64,000 nt of DNA, from positions 160,001 to 224,000 of the forward strand of contig CAJNDS010002626.1 in the NCBI GenBank assembly GCA_905221605.1, read 5' to 3'. The notes beneath the pieces were generated by a model. It ran no database searches. It saw only the letters and a list, made by a program, of their open reading frames with translations, and had not been told where the DNA came from. Shown here piece after piece: positions 1 to 12,284 of the stretch. Position numbers and translations under genes: made by a program. This DNA is from Symbiodinium natans (lineage: Eukaryota; Sar; Dinophyceae; Suessiales; Symbiodiniaceae). Every line of letters starts with the position of its first letter. Positions within the stretch are counted from its first letter, which is position 1.

Positions 1-3000
1 ACTGCAAGGGCCGAGAATGCGCCAGGTCTCTTCACCTCTCCGGTGAGCATACGGCCAGCGGCATACTCCGTGCCGATGTGCGCCAGCTCCTCATCGTCTT
101 CCAACCAGATCTTGAGGTACCTCGACAGAAAGCCGATGCTACTCCGGTTTGCCCCCTAGCTGAGCAATTTTTCAAGGCCTACACGTACGCTTCCCTGGCC
201 ATGGAACACCCTTCCTCAAACGAACTCTCTCAACTCTTTCAACCCGAAGCCCCCTCAAAGCCCAAATACAGAACTTTCAGGGAACCCTCTTAAAGGGGTC
301 GGGTAGTACCCTCGATCTTCAGGGTTCTGAGCGACTCACGAAGAATGGCTGGGAGCCCTGAACTGCTAGTCTGCTTTCTGCAGGCCCAGGGGGCTGGTAG
401 GAGACATCCACGTCCAAGTTCGCCCCATACTTTTGCTGCTCCTGGGCCCCAAAACCCGGAGTTCGAGCCTGCCCAGCGTGCTGGCCTGTAGGATCCCCAC
501 CCCATCGGCCTTGCATCACTCACCCATCGGTCCCCCAAACCCTCAGCTCGCTTGTCTTGGGGACTCGGGCTCTCTGAGGTCCCCCCCAACACACACACAC
601 ACAAACAAAAGAGCCCCGAGCCCTAAACCTTTCAAGCTCTTGCAGGTTGCGGAGCCCTTCAGAGGGCCTTGCGAGTGCCCAACCTCTACACAATCAGCAG
701 CATCCCAAGCTTCTGAGTCGAATCATGCCTGGGGGCCTAAGGCATCGTGTTGACTTCGTTTTGGGGGGTGGAAGGGGAGGGGGGAGGGGGGCAGCTCTTT
801 TGTTGCAGCTTACAGCGTGGCTTCGCAGTCTCTTTTTTTGTTGTGGGGGGGGGGGGGAGAGTTCACCGGGCTTTGGGTTTTCGGAGCCCAAAGCCAACCG
901 TAAGAGCGCCGAAAGCTCCTCGAGGGTCTTGCCGCCCCCGGAGAAAGCGTTCTTGTTGATCTTTTTCCTTCAAGGGCTTATTTAGGCTTCTGAGGGCTTG
1001 GCATCAGGCTTCGCTCCTCGACACGCTGCGTTTCGAGGGGAGGTGCCCAGCAGGGGCAGTAGTGGCAGCCGCAAGGAGGAGGCGAAGACTGAAGAGGTTT
1101 AGGGGCCCATGGACCTCAAGGATTGGTTGGGGTCCCTGAATCACATGAACTTCAAAAAGGGCAGGAGTTTAGGTTGCGAAGGGCTTGGGAGTTGAGAGAG
1201 AGGGGGGGTACTTCTGGGCAACTGTAGGGGTCTTTCTCCGGCTTTGGGGGAAGATTCTGCCGGATGCTGCTGGAAGCTGCCGGATGCTGCCAGGCTTCCG
1301 GAGCTTCTTGGGGGTGTCCGTCATGTAGAGCGCCGTAGACTGAACTGAGGCAGACATCTTGGTCTGGTGACCTTCCCACAGGAAGCGCCTAGAGGCCGCT
1401 GACTCTCTCTCTCTCTCTCTCCCTCTCTCCCTCTCGCTTTTAGGGTTTAGGGTTTGGGGCTTATAGGCTTTTCGGGCTTCAGTCTACTCTCCCCCCAAAA
1501 GCACCTCAGCACGTCAGAACCCCGAAGAAACCCTGAGAGACCCCCCCCCCCCCCCCCCCCCCCCCGAAAGAAGCCCTAAACCCTAAACCCTAAACCCTAA
1601 ACCCTAAACCCTAAACTGCCTTGGAGTGCTGGCAGGAACTTTGAGTGGATCAAGGCCGGCTTCGGCCACTTCCTTGGGACGCGTGGGGTTTTTTGGGCTT
1701 AGGGATCTTTTGAGGGGGCTTATCAGTGGGTTGTAGGTACAGCTTTAAGTACCACGACCCCCAAAGTAGGGTCGTTTTGAGGTTTTCGGGATTCAGGGTT
1801 TAGGGCTTGGGGCGTTTTATGGTTTAAGGTTTTGGGGAGCGGAAGATACCTCAATGCTAAGATGCTAAGACGCTGCAAGCTTGAGAAACTTGCATGAGCT
1901 TGCCCCTCCCCCCAACAAGGAGACTATACGGTTTAGTCTATACCCATACTGCCGTAACTTAGTTGAATCTCCTTTTCCGACGCCCCAGCCTGAGTGCGCG
2001 CGCCGGTGTTTCATTGTCTCTGGCTAGCCCTTGCGCCTGAAAGCTTTGCCCACCGAAGCACCAAACATCAAGGGACTACAAAGGGGACCCATTGTAAGGG
2101 ACGTTGGGGGTAGCTACTTAGGTATGTAGGGACTGTATGGGTTATTTCGGTGAATAAGATAAAAGGGTCTCTTCTGGGAATCCCTCCTTATTTTGCAACC
2201 CTGGATTCAGATCATCCGCCACTCGCCGGCAGAGTCGGAAGTAGGGGTCTTGGTCGATAGCCTGGAAACTTCCCGTCTTGCGTGGACCGAGGGTTTGCGG
2301 TTAACATAGGGCACAGTGGCTCAAGGGGAGCAATAAGGGGGACAAAGGGGTTCAAGGCTAAAAAATCTCAAAGCCCCCCAAGCCCTACGGGGCTTCGGAT
2401 CCCGCGCCTGTGGGATGAAGCACCTCATCCCAGCTTTCAGGAAGTCGGGGAAAGAGATGGCGAAGGAAGGGGATGCCTCCAGAAACATTTTGGCTGTGAA
2501 AGATAGACTCCGGGTCAAGAGGAAACTCGAAAAAAGCGCTCTTTTCTTTAGAGGCTGGGACGAGCCTAGGTACGTAGATGTATCTATCTGAGGCCTGGTA
2601 GCCTGGTGGCTAAATCTTGGAGTTCCTGAACAGCACTCCAGATCAACCAGCAATTCGACCACAGCAACAGACAAGAAATAGTGCGACATATGTCGATTCG
2701 CTCGTATGTGCATACATGTATAGATGTGTTTATGTACCAGCAAAAAATGTGTGTGAATATAATAATATACATATGCATGTTCTGTCATATACTGCAGTGT
2801 CGTGTAGCGTCGTGTAGCGTTAGGTAGTGCAACGTAATGGAATGGAATGGAATGGAATGGACTGTAGTGTATTGTACTGTCATGTCATGCATTGAACACT
2901 GTCGTCCGGTGGATGCTCGAAAGCAAGTGAAGGCTGCGGGTCTTGTGGAAAACACAAAGGCATGGTTGTTTCTTCGCGGTTTCGGCCAGGCGCTTGAGAT

Positions 3001-6000
3001 TCGACTTGTTGTGCCTGACAAATCTCGTGCGGCACATCCGGCGCTTAGATCCGCAGGTTTAAGGTTGGGGGCTCAGGGCTCATGATTCTGGAGTTCGGTG
3101 CAACACGTCCATGCCTGGATAGCCGCGAAGGCACATTTGCCGATGTTGTCCTTGGCCGGGCAAGCCCTGATAGCGCGGTTACAACAGCCTTCCTTCCGAA
3201 ACCCCACACTTTGGAGTTTACGTAGGGCCCAGGTCGAAACCTCGCCACTCCGCCAACACCCCGTCGCGGAAGCTCCCCAACCCAGACCCTACAGTAGACT
3301 GCCACTGCTGCAAAAGCCAAAACCCTTGTGTAAAAGCTCTCCCCGGACTTTCTGGAAGGGTTTAATTAGGGTTTAGAGTTTACGGTTGAGGGCCACCATG
3401 GCCCTGAACCGATTTTGAAAATCCAGTCTGGGGCTCGCTGAGGGTAAAGCCGAATGTGTTCTGCGCAGTTCGCAGCGTGACCCGCTTCCTGGCGAAGAGC
3501 TTGCAGGGATGAGGGTTTAGAGGGCTAGGTGCCGTTGGATGTGCATGGAATAAAAGGGTGCCCTGTTTGGCTTAAAGGAGGTTCTAAGGGAACCTATACC
3601 CTAAACGCTTGCTTTGGGTTTAGGGTTTGTGGCTCCTGGGGAGACTTGGGTACTGTAGGGGCTGTCTTTGGTGGATGTAGGGGTTACGCAGGGTAGTAGG
3701 TCGGGTCGACGGATTTCGATTCCCTTCTAGACATGCATCCTCCCAGTTGCGTCCTTGTTAGGTTCAGGGTGTAGGGTCGAGTGGGCCCTAGATCATAGGG
3801 TAAGTAGAGGGTCCAAGCGTCCATGGTTTAAAGGGGCTTCTCATGTATAGCAGAATTGGGGTCGGTGGATTCCAAAAGGCGCTTTTTTTGTGGCAAGAAG
3901 CTCTTTGTGTGAGATAGCCACAACCCTACTGTATAACCTCTAGTACGAGGGCTGGTCTGAACGAAATCAAGAGTGACAAGGAACAGCCCCCTCAACCCTT
4001 TTCGCGAAGCAACCCTAGACCCAAAATGCCCCTTTGAGAAGCTACGGCCAGGCCATACACCTTGCCAACCCTACGCCCGTCGAGCGGCTGAATCTGCAGC
4101 GCCACAGGGTAGAGCTGGCCGATGTAGTCCGTGTCCCGGAAGATAAAGGTCTTCGCAGGATCGAAACCTGGACTCATGTGGGCTCTCTGAAGAACAGCCC
4201 CCGTGTTCCTTGTGAACTGCATATCAAGATTTTGATGGCCGATAGGAAACTAACTAGGGGCCATCTCAATTAGAGAAGGGCGCCCTGGGGGTTTGAAAAG
4301 CCGAGGCATGGAAATCCTCAAACCCAAGAAGTTCGCCCTGCACCCTCCTGCATCTCTGGGACTTCGGTATGGGAGGGATTCCGGACCTCCTATCATCCAA
4401 CCTGGATTTTAACAGGGCTCTTGAAGGGTTAGATTCTGTACAGGGCTCTTGAAGGGTTAGATTCTGTAAGCCTGACCCCGCAATGGAGGAACTTGCTCTG
4501 GGAGTCTGAAGGAGGGTCCGGTAACGCAGCCCTCGTCCTCCAAACCCCTGATCAAATCGAGCGCTTCTGCCTTATGTGCCCTATACAACCCAAGGGCCTA
4601 TACATCAGAACCCTTTAAGGAAGGCAAAGGACCATACTAAGGAGAAGTATAACTACCCTCAGAGAAATGCTCTAAAACACAAAAACCCAACCCCTTTGTG
4701 AACCCGTGCTGAGGCCGAGGCGTGTGACGGGAAAGTGTCTGCACAACGAAACCACTCTATGCTCCCAACCCTTCGGCATCCATTCAGTCAATCAAAAACC
4801 CAACCCCGAAACCCCGGAACCCTAAAGCCTAAAACCCTGAACGCCTCTGCCCGGCATAACTGTACTTACATCCATATTACGGCACCTTAGGGGGTTGATA
4901 AGTACAGTAATTCTTGGCGAATAAGTACCATGAACCTCCTTAAGTACTCCAGGTTCAAACCCTAAACCCTAAACCCTAAACCTGAACACTTCTGCCCAGG
5001 AGACCACAGGCGATGATGTCCTTGGCGTTTTCCCAGGCTAGCCTCCGGGCCTCATCGATGCCAAGGTCCTCAAAACAAGCGGTAAACCCAATTTAGGGTT
5101 TAGGGTTTAGGATTTAGGGTTTAGGGTTTAAGGTTTAGGGTATATTTAGGGTTTAGGGTTTAGGGTTTAGGGGTTCAAGGGTGTTAGGGTTTAGGGTTTT
5201 TCAAGGGCTTTCTTGGCGTCTTGTGCTTCAGAGCTGATGACTTCCCTACACCCTAATCTTGGGCTCACAGCTTACAATCGCTGAAACGCCCTCCTTCTTG
5301 AAAAGGAACTTCTCGTCATCTGTCAGTTCAATGACCAGCGGTACATCGAAAGCCTCCTGCAGCCACTTCGTGAAGAGGAAAGGGACCTGAGACAGAACAG
5401 GTTCAAGGCTTGGGGCGTCTGGTTCCTCTACACAGTTGCTGATTCTTAGCGTAGGTCTGAGTATATATATATATATATATGTGGGGTTTAGGGTTTAGCG
5501 TTTAGGGTTTTTAAGGAAACGCAAGTGGGGGCTTAAGAAATGGGGGCTTAAGCCAAAAATCACACAAGGCTGAGGCGAAGGGGATCTGCTGCTGGGAGGA
5601 GGGTTGTAACTTGACAGAGCGGCAACGGCAAGGCGTGAGCGAGTGGGAAGAAAAAACCCTGACGGCCGGGGCGCTTGCCAAAAATGCCGAATCGGGCAGT
5701 TTTGGGCACTTTTGGGCTGTTTTGGGCAGTTTTGGAAAATGTCACGCTCACTACCGCGTCCACATTGCCGGAGGCTTGCCTCTACTCCATAGCCCGACAG
5801 ATTCTAGATTCAAGCACCGAACTCCGAGCGGGCAGGATTCCGAGCCAAAAATAGCATTTTCAAAACCGTCCCATTTGGGCCCAAATGGGCCCGAATGGTT
5901 CCAATTGCTTAAGCCCCCATTTCTTACGTCCCCATTAGACCGCCCTTGAGGTTTAGGTGTTTAGGGGTTACTCTTATAAGCCTTAACTCTGCCCTAAACC

Positions 6001-8455
6001 CGACAAGGCCCCAAAAACCGGCCCTTCAAAACCCTCCAAACAGCTCACGAGTCAGAAAAGAGGCTCCTTGTCCCTCCGTCGCTTCATCCACCGTAAACCC
6101 TAAACCCTAAACCCCTAAACCCCGTAAACCCTAAACCTTGAACCCCTAAACCCTAAACCCTGAATATACCCTAAACCCTAAACCCAAAAGCCTAAATAGT
6201 AAACTTGGGCTCTGAAGTTTGTACACAACTGAAGGGCCGCCCGAACAAGCTCCACTCTCCAAGACGACTGCCAAGATACGAACCGATGTGTTCCTAAACC
6301 CCATACAACCTTACAACCTAAACCCCAAGTCCTAAACCCCAAACCCCAAACCCCAAACCCCAAACCCTAAACCCTAAAGAGGGTGTAGGGCGCCACATCC
6401 CGGCGCCAAGGGGCCAAGTGCCCCAAGTGAAGGGACTCGGAGGAGGGGCCCCGACCCGTGTAGATGTAGAAGGGCTCCCCCTTCTCCTTGGCTTCGGGGG
6501 TTCTTTGGGGGGTTTAGGCAGTTTGGGGTTTAGGGTTTAGGGTTTAGGGTTTAGGGTTTAGGGTTTAGGGTTTAGGGTTTAGGGTTTAGGGTTTAGGGTC
6601 AAGGGTTTCGAAGGTACCTTTTGCACAAAAACACAAACTTGAATCTCAAACGGCTGCGGATTTAAGGTGTAGTGTTCAAGGTCACCACACAACGCCCTTC
6701 TGCAGGACTTCTCCAAATGTCCGAGGCCCTCATGATAGTATCACTAAAAGAAGCACAGGGAGTCAAAGGGCACCCAAAAAAGGATCTGATACACCCCAGT
6801 TCGGCGGAAGCCCATAGCTTATTAACGGGCCCAACTGTTACTTTCACATGTAGCCTGCTTGCCCGTAGCTTTTCTATCACTGGCTCCAGAGTCGCAAACA
6901 TGAAGGCCTGGTGATGCATGTGTTTCCTGGATTCATGTTTGGAACACGGAATTCAAGCCTGTCAGGAATAGGGTTAGAGCACTTTCACTATTCTATAGTA
7001 CAAGCACTACATTGCATGGCTTTTGTTTTTGTACTGGAACTGTGTGTTCTTCTCTGAATCCAGGGGGGCCTCAAAGATTCGAGCCGAGTCTCGTCTATAC
7101 TCCAAACAACCAACCAGGCCCCCTAGACGAACTTAGGAAAACATCCCTATACCCTAAGCTTCCTAAAATCTAAACCCTAAACCCTGCACTCCTGAAAGGT
7201 TTCCATAACCGAAAGCCCTAAGGAGACGATGGTCGTAGGCATCAAGAAGGTCGTCCAGATCCCGGTGCGAGAAGAAGAGGCCCCGTCGGAGAAATCGATG
7301 GGCTCGCTTGCCTGGGCTTGGGGCTTCATCTTTCGAAGCATCTACGGTTTAGGGTTTAGCGTTTAGGGTTTAGGGTTTAGGGTTTAGGGTTTAGGATGCG
7401 GCGAGGCTTCAGTTTCGACTCTCGCACGAGCGCACACGCAGGCAAGGCCCCCGTAGGTTCAGCGCCGAAAGAGGACCCTTTGGTCCGGGATCTTGATGGT
7501 ACTCCCAGGGCTGGCTCTGATTCCCAAGCAGAATTCCAAGAGTATACACCCAACACTTCAACCACACAACATATATACAGACCACCACGAACAAGCCCTG
7601 AAAGATTTTCGCTCGGATTTGGACACGACCAAACCACGACATCGTGGTTCAGAACACTCGACTGCCCCAGAGCCTGTTCCCAAGGCAAAGCAGAATTTCA
7701 ACAGTACAGACGTGACCTGAGGGGGGCGGAGCGCATTACCAATGAAACATAGTGACAAGCTTCAGCAGCTGACAAGCTGTTGTATCCCGTGCCGCTGGCC
7801 CGTCACCACACGCTTCATGGAAAGCTGGGGAGTTGACATGCAACAGTCCTACTAGTTGTCCGTGTATGCCCGCGTTGGGGTTTAGGGGTCAGGGTTTGGG
7901 GTTCAGGGCTTGGGCCCGGCCCAAGCATCTTCCCTCAGCCCAAGCTTCTGGGGGTTCCTAGGCAGACGGCCACGCCCCTCTCATGCCTGTCCAAAGCCGT
8001 CTCTTTACCCAACGGTCCACATAGTTGAGGTTGCGGCGCGGGATTGGGCAAACGAATCAAAGAAAAGGTGGCTGAGGTCAAACCCAGTGGCCTGTAAGGC
8101 GTTCAATCCTCTCGATCTGTGCGGCAGAGATGGGCTGGCAGCCAAAAGTCTCAATGAGCTTGTCGTAATCTACGCCATCTTCGCCCGCTTCCACCTGCAT
8201 GTGCTTCGCCAACTTTACGCACAGGTGCGAATCTTGAGCCCTTATAGTGGGCCATCGTCTTTCTTTGGGCAAAGAACAAAGAAGGGAACAGCGAACTCCG
8301 AAACCCGCAAGCTTGACACTCTTTTTTGACTCCAAGGCCCCCTGCACCTCCCAGGGCGTGACGACCTGCTGCTTCGAGGCTTCAGCGCCTGAGGACCCCT
8401 CTGCTGCAGGCTCCTCGGCCCCTGCGCAGCGGACGATGCGAGGGCGGTCCAGCAT
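1..8455 (-). CDS. WARS1: Tryptophanyl-tRNA synthetase, cytosolic type, 15 placed exons, C-terminus beyond window edge
   Basis: Class I synthetase that activates Trp and charges tRNA-Trp in the cytosol. Exons (minus, 5' to 3'): 8455-8348, 8194-8092, 7311-7235, 6486-6415, 5386-5294, 5068-5005, 4167-4089, 3488-3437, 3150-3115, [one exon unplaced], 2261-2209, 1672-1620, 1371-1299, 967-919, 441-395, 120-36. All phases agree except around the gap. Visible landmarks: VVTPWE at the N-terminus, [33 protein letters not shown], the HLGH signature (exon 4), FTKWLQEAF and LTDDEKFLF (exon 5), [37 protein letters not shown], the KMSAS signature (exon 13), [16 protein letters not shown]. The order matches yeast and human cytosolic TrpRS throughout. 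Fifteen donors: 3 GT, 6 GC, 6 GA; all acceptors are AG followed by G. The stretch of about 20 residues before AIDQDPYF was not placed (weak candidate near 2890-2945). The start at 8455 is the first in-frame Met before VVTPWE; an upstream exon is possible. No WHEP domain seen. Most introns hold TTTAGGG-like tracts. Confidence 0.93.
1541..1617. repeat. Poly-C run and CCCTAAA array in a TrpRS intron
   Basis: C run of about 25, then about six CCCTAAA units. In gene sense the TTTAGGG array starts three bases after the GC donor dinucleotide of exon 1672-1620. Confidence 0.95.
4413..4468. repeat. 27-base tandem duplication in a TrpRS intron
   Basis: Two adjacent copies of CAGGGCTCTTGAAGGGTTAG ATTCTGTA. 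Confidence 0.9.
4855..4947. mobile_element. Palindromic MITE family 2, left-truncated copy in a TrpRS intron
   Basis: Right end ATAAGTACCATGAACCTCCT is intact; the left side keeps only ACTGTACTTACATCC. Lies between TrpRS exons 5068-5005 and 4167-4089. Confidence 0.65.
5093..5200. repeat. TTTAGGG array in a TrpRS intron
   Basis: About ten near-perfect TTTAGGG units with a few variants, starting some 25 bases upstream of exon 5068-5005. Confidence 0.95.
6093..6379. repeat. Two CCCTAAA tracts flanking 100 bases of other sequence
   Basis: CCCTAAA-like units at 6093-6188 and, with CCCCAAA variants, at 6300-6379. Lies in the TrpRS intron between exons 6486-6415 and 5386-5294, close to the first donor. 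Confidence 0.9.
6529..6602. repeat. TTTAGGG array in a TrpRS intron
   Basis: Ten uninterrupted TTTAGGG units just upstream of exon 6486-6415. Confidence 0.95.
7345..7396. repeat. TTTAGGG array in a TrpRS intron
   Basis: About seven units, one variant, upstream of exon 7311-7235. It is followed by a copy of the dispersed GACTCTC motif at about 7400-7455. Confidence 0.95.
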
Positions 8456-8631
8456 GCGCCTCCCACGCGTCCTTCGTAGGGACTTTTGGGGTTGGGCTGA
8501 GAGGGTGGCATGCTGCTGCAACGATGGCTGCAAGGATGGATGCTGTTTTTTCACGCTGCGTTCCCGCTTGCAAGAAGGCCTTGCATTGAAATCAACACGG
8601 GAAGAAGAAGAAGAAGCATAATAAAAAAGAA

Positions 8632-9265
8632 CTACCCCGCTAGGCTGGCGCAGGCAAGCATCACCGGCGCCAGCGTCCACAGCACCGCCAGCGCGGCGGC
8701 ACCTGCAGCCGTCTGGAGGCCGGATGCGAGGGAGCGCTCTGCTGTCGCCTCAGCCGCATATGGGCATTCAGAGTTCCGGCCGGAGACATCCTGATACGAG
8801 CTCTGTATAAGCTTTGTGCAACAAAAACGGGCACCAGAACGTCTGCCCCGCTTCGCCACTAAGCCCACAGCCCTTCAAGAGGAGGTGTGCGGGCCTGAAG
8901 GGTGTGCCCCTTTTATCCATCCGTTCTTTGTTCTCTCGCCTTTCTAGGCTTCCCTGTAGGCAGCCATGCCTCAAGCCGAGGCTTGCCACGTCTCTACGAA
9001 TCGCACATCCCATTTCTCCGTTGAGCTTAGGGTTTGTAAACGTTAAAAAACCCTATTTTAGGGTTTTTTTAACGTTAAAGACCCATTCACGGATCCAGAA
9101 GCTCTCAGGAGCTCTCTGGGGACCAATGGGCATCCAAAGGGCCGGCGTCGCGAGCCGGCGCGTGGCCGACTCAGCCTGGCACGCGCCGTCCGCGCACCTC
9201 CCGGGGGCAGACCATGAGGAGGCGATCTGCGGCAGGCAGACGAGTGCCAGAGGTAGCAGCCGCAT
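8632..9265 (-). CDS. Small signal-peptide / C-terminal membrane-anchor protein, two-exon model
   Basis: Not recognised by name. Exon 1 is 9265-9113 and begins MRLLPLALVCLPQIASSWSA, a typical signal peptide, followed by a Cys-containing stretch (GRCADGACQAES). Exon 2 is 8790-8632, after an ATCAG acceptor, and ends in a hydrophobic segment (ALAVLWTLAPVMLACASLAG) directly before the stop. With a GC donor after 9113 the join is phase 0 and gives about 103 residues. Extra exons between 8800 and 9110 cannot be excluded. The gene ends less than 200 bases before the TrpRS start on the same strand, which fits tight one-way gene spacing. The architecture resembles the gene at 60612-61633, but the sequences are not obviously homologous. 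Its intron holds the 9039-9076 hairpin. Confidence 0.55.
9039..9076. repeat. Near-perfect hairpin built around a telomere-like motif
   Basis: Left arm AACGTTAAAAAACCCT pairs with right arm AGGGTTTTTTTAACGTT across a short ATTTT loop. It lies within the intron of the 8632-9265 gene. Confidence 0.8.
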
Positions 9266-9281
9266 CCTGGGATCTTGCGCG

Positions 9282-9381
9282 GTTTAGGGTTTAGGGTTTA
9301 GGGTTTAGGGTTTAGGGTCTAGGGTCTAGGGTTTAGGGTTTAGGGTTTAGGGTTTAGGGTTTAGGGTTTAGGGTTTAGGGT
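9282..9381. repeat. TTTAGGG array upstream of the 9265 start codon
   Basis: About 14 units with two CTAGGG variants, beginning 17 bases before the ATG of the small membrane-anchor gene in gene sense. It may lie in its 5' UTR or promoter. Confidence 0.95.
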
Positions 9382-10048
9382 AAAGGGCTCTCAAGGCTTT
9401 CACGCTGCCTCACTAACCAAAGCCGCACTTCAGCACATGGGGATGGAAACGATCCGAGACTTCATCCCGGGCAAGCGCCTGTATAACAAGAAAACAACCA
9501 GCATGTCAGTATACCCAGCAACTGAGGAGCCGACAGGGTCACATCAGCCAGGGCCAAGTACGTCTCTTGGCTAAGCCCAGATGGCCGCAGGCGACAAGGC
9601 TCCAAAAGCAACCTCTAAAGCACTACACTTTGTAGGGGCACCCTTTTTGGTGGTCCAAACCCGCCAGTCATTCATCCCCCCCCCCACCCGCCTCCCAAAG
9701 CACACCCTCCACCCCAACCTAAGGCCACTTAGGGGATCGTGTCAGAGGGCTCGGGCATGGAATTCCAGGAGCTGCTGACGCCCAAACTCCCCGCATCTGC
9801 AAGCCCGGCACCCTTTTGCCCGAGCCTCTCCGTGTCGCAGGATGTCGGTATGGAGGCAACGGGACCGGTTTTTCGGAGGTCTATGGGGTCTACCGGAGGT
9901 TGAAGGTCTCTGTGAGCCCTGAGCTGCAGGCGAAAAGTGCCCAGTTCCTTTTTGAAGCTAAAGAGGGTGGACGGTTCTGACCTTCTCTCAACCTGTGCTC
10001 TTTTTCGCTGACCGCTCTTCTTCTGCTGCGCCTCTTTGACCTCCCGTC

Positions 10049-10086
<38 letters not shown>

Positions 10087-10333
10087 CCCTCTCTGAGTTA
10101 TGCACTGTCTCCCTCTGTGTAAATGCAAATGGATATGGCTACAATGCATGTATATATATATATACACATATATGTAGATATGTCAATACAACTACATCTA
10201 TATACATATATGTTGATGTTCATATGTATGTGTGTGTATCACACATATCGGTGGAGATCGCGGAAGCGAACCCGGTCTCATTGCTCCTGTGGCTTCGGTA
10301 TGGCTGGCCGCGCTGGGTTCAAGTACAACACCG

Positions 10334-10478
10334 ACTTGGAGGTTCATGGTACTTATGAACCAATTATCACTGTACTTATAACTGTACTTATAACCGCATT
10401 AGGGCACTCAAGGGGCTCATAAGTGGGCTGTAAGTACAGCCTATACCTGGTCAAGAAGTACCATGAACCTCCAAGTAC
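10334..10478. mobile_element. Palindromic MITE family 2
   Basis: Ends CTTGGAGGTTCATGGTACTT and AGTACCATGAACCTCCAAGT are inverted repeats; the interior has several GTACTTATAA-like segments. About 145 bases and non-coding. Confidence 0.8.
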
Positions 10479-11166
10479 ACTTGGCAACTGCTCTCCAACT
10501 TGAGGCCTAGACCCTAAACCCTAAACCCTAAACCCCGAAACCCTAAACCCTAAACCCTAAACCCTCGAACCTCCAAGAACGTGGAAAGCCGCGGCTCCGC
10601 CCAGGAACTCTGCAGGGCACCCCATGTTCCCTACTTCAACACAAAGAAAGGGATCTATTTTTGTTAAACGGGGAGGCCTAGGGCCCTAGTAGCCGAGTAT
10701 TGAGGGTTGCCGGGTTAGGACTTTTTGTCTTGGAGTTTGGGGTTGAACAACGGCCTCGACCTGGTAAACTTCGCATTTGCGCTATCAACGGGAGATTCAT
10801 GGGGTAGTTTTGGGGTTCTATAACGGAGCTTATGTGGCCCAGAGAGTTCCAAAACCATTTCTGCATCCCGTGCAATGCAAGTATAAAGACACAGTTTAAC
10901 CGAATCCGCCCGTGGTGCCCAGCTAAGCCTACCTATCTTTAAGAAGGCTCCCCGAAGCCCAAGGCCATGACCTTAAGTGTCCAAGGCACAACCCCTAAAC
11001 CCTAAACCCTAAACCCTAAACCCTAGACACATCCCCCCGAGGTTCCCTGCTAAGCCCCTAAGAGCGCCCGTGGGCTCGTCAGCCAGGGGCTCTGACGCAG
11101 TGCGCGGGCACTGGGGCGAGCAGTCGGATCCCGACCTGGCCCACGGCTCGTAACATGACCCTAGAG

Positions 11167-11236
11167 TGGTATGACATCTGTATATATGTATATATACATA
11201 AACATAAACATATACATATACATACACATATACATA

Positions 11237-11317
<81 letters not shown>

Positions 11318-11365
11318 GTGTGTGTGTGCATGTGTATGTACGTATGTCTGTATACGTAAATAAGA
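11167..11365. repeat. TATGTG hexamer microsatellite
   Basis: TATACATA runs followed by about 17 TATGTG units. Reading frames here are artefacts of the repeat. Confidence 0.95.
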
Positions 11366-11452
11366 AAATCTACACATATATATGGTTCAGCGTCGAGCGT
11401 CCTGGGCCCCCCCCCCCCCATGGTATCCCCCCCCCCAAGTCTACTCTACGGT

Positions 11453-11815
11453 CCCTAAACCCTAAACCCTAAACCCTAAACCCTAAACCCCTAAACCCTA
11501 AACCCTAAACCCTAAACCCTAAAACCTAAACCCTAACCCTAAACCCTAAACCTTAAGTCTTAAACCTTAAACCCTAAACCCTAAAACCCTGAACCCTAAA
11601 CCCTAAACCCTAACCCTAAAACCAACCCCCAACCACACCACAGGGGGGGGGGGATCATCTTAGTACCCCATCCGCGGGGAAAACCCTAAACCCTAAACCC
11701 TAAACCCTACCCTAAACCGTAAACCCTAAACCCTAAACCCTAAAACCCTAAAACCCTAAAACCCTAAAACCCTAAACCCTAAACCCTAAACCCTAAACCC
11801 TAAAACCCTAAAACC
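11453..11815. repeat. CCCTAAA/CCCTAAAA composite tract with a G-run-bearing duplication
   Basis: Two blocks of mixed 7- and 8-base units. Each ends in ACCAACCCCCAACCACACCA then CAGGGGGGG (about 11619-11651 and 11812-11848), so the block itself was duplicated. A G run of about 50 follows at 11856-11904. Confidence 0.9.
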
Positions 11816-11849
11816 AACCCCCAACCACACCACAGGGGGGGGGGGGGGT

Positions 11850-11907
<58 letters not shown>

Positions 11908-12192
11908 GCCGGGGCTGAATCATATATATATATATATACACATACAGTATATTTGTAACTATGTGTGGTTTCAGTTATCATGATTTTGTTGTTGCCTGTC
12001 AACAGGATGAACGAATTGGTCTCAGTTTCGTAGACCTTCGGCCTTATTGACTCAAAGAACCTGGAATTATTTGCATGCAAACACTGCTGCCATACACATG
12101 CCTGTGCCTGCATGTGTGACACGCAAGTGCGACCGGTGGAAAAAAGAGCCCCAACAACAGTTACAATGGTGGCGGCGATGATGGTGGCAGCA

Positions 12193-12284
12193 GTAGCTCG
12201 GTAGCTCGGTAGCTCGGTAGCTCGGTAGCTCGGTAGCTCGGTAGCTCGGTAGCTCGGTAGCTCGGTAGCTCAGTAGCTCAGTAG
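12193..12284. repeat. Tandem GTAGCTCG octamer repeat
   Basis: About eleven copies of an 8-base unit, the last two with CTCA for CTCG. No gene placed. Confidence 0.95.

Noticed and set aside
2837-2862. GGAAT pentamer run resembling a human satellite
   Set aside because: Only about five units; ordinary microsatellite, with no other sign of animal DNA.
2890-2945. Missing TrpRS exon ([16 protein letters not shown] or [14 protein letters not shown] readings)
   Set aside because: Roughly the right place and length, but neither reading closes in phase with exon 2261-2209 or shows the expected LIPC-like end.
11009-11472. His/Thr/Tyr/Val-repeat proteins on both strands
   Set aside because: Artefacts of the TATGTG microsatellite.
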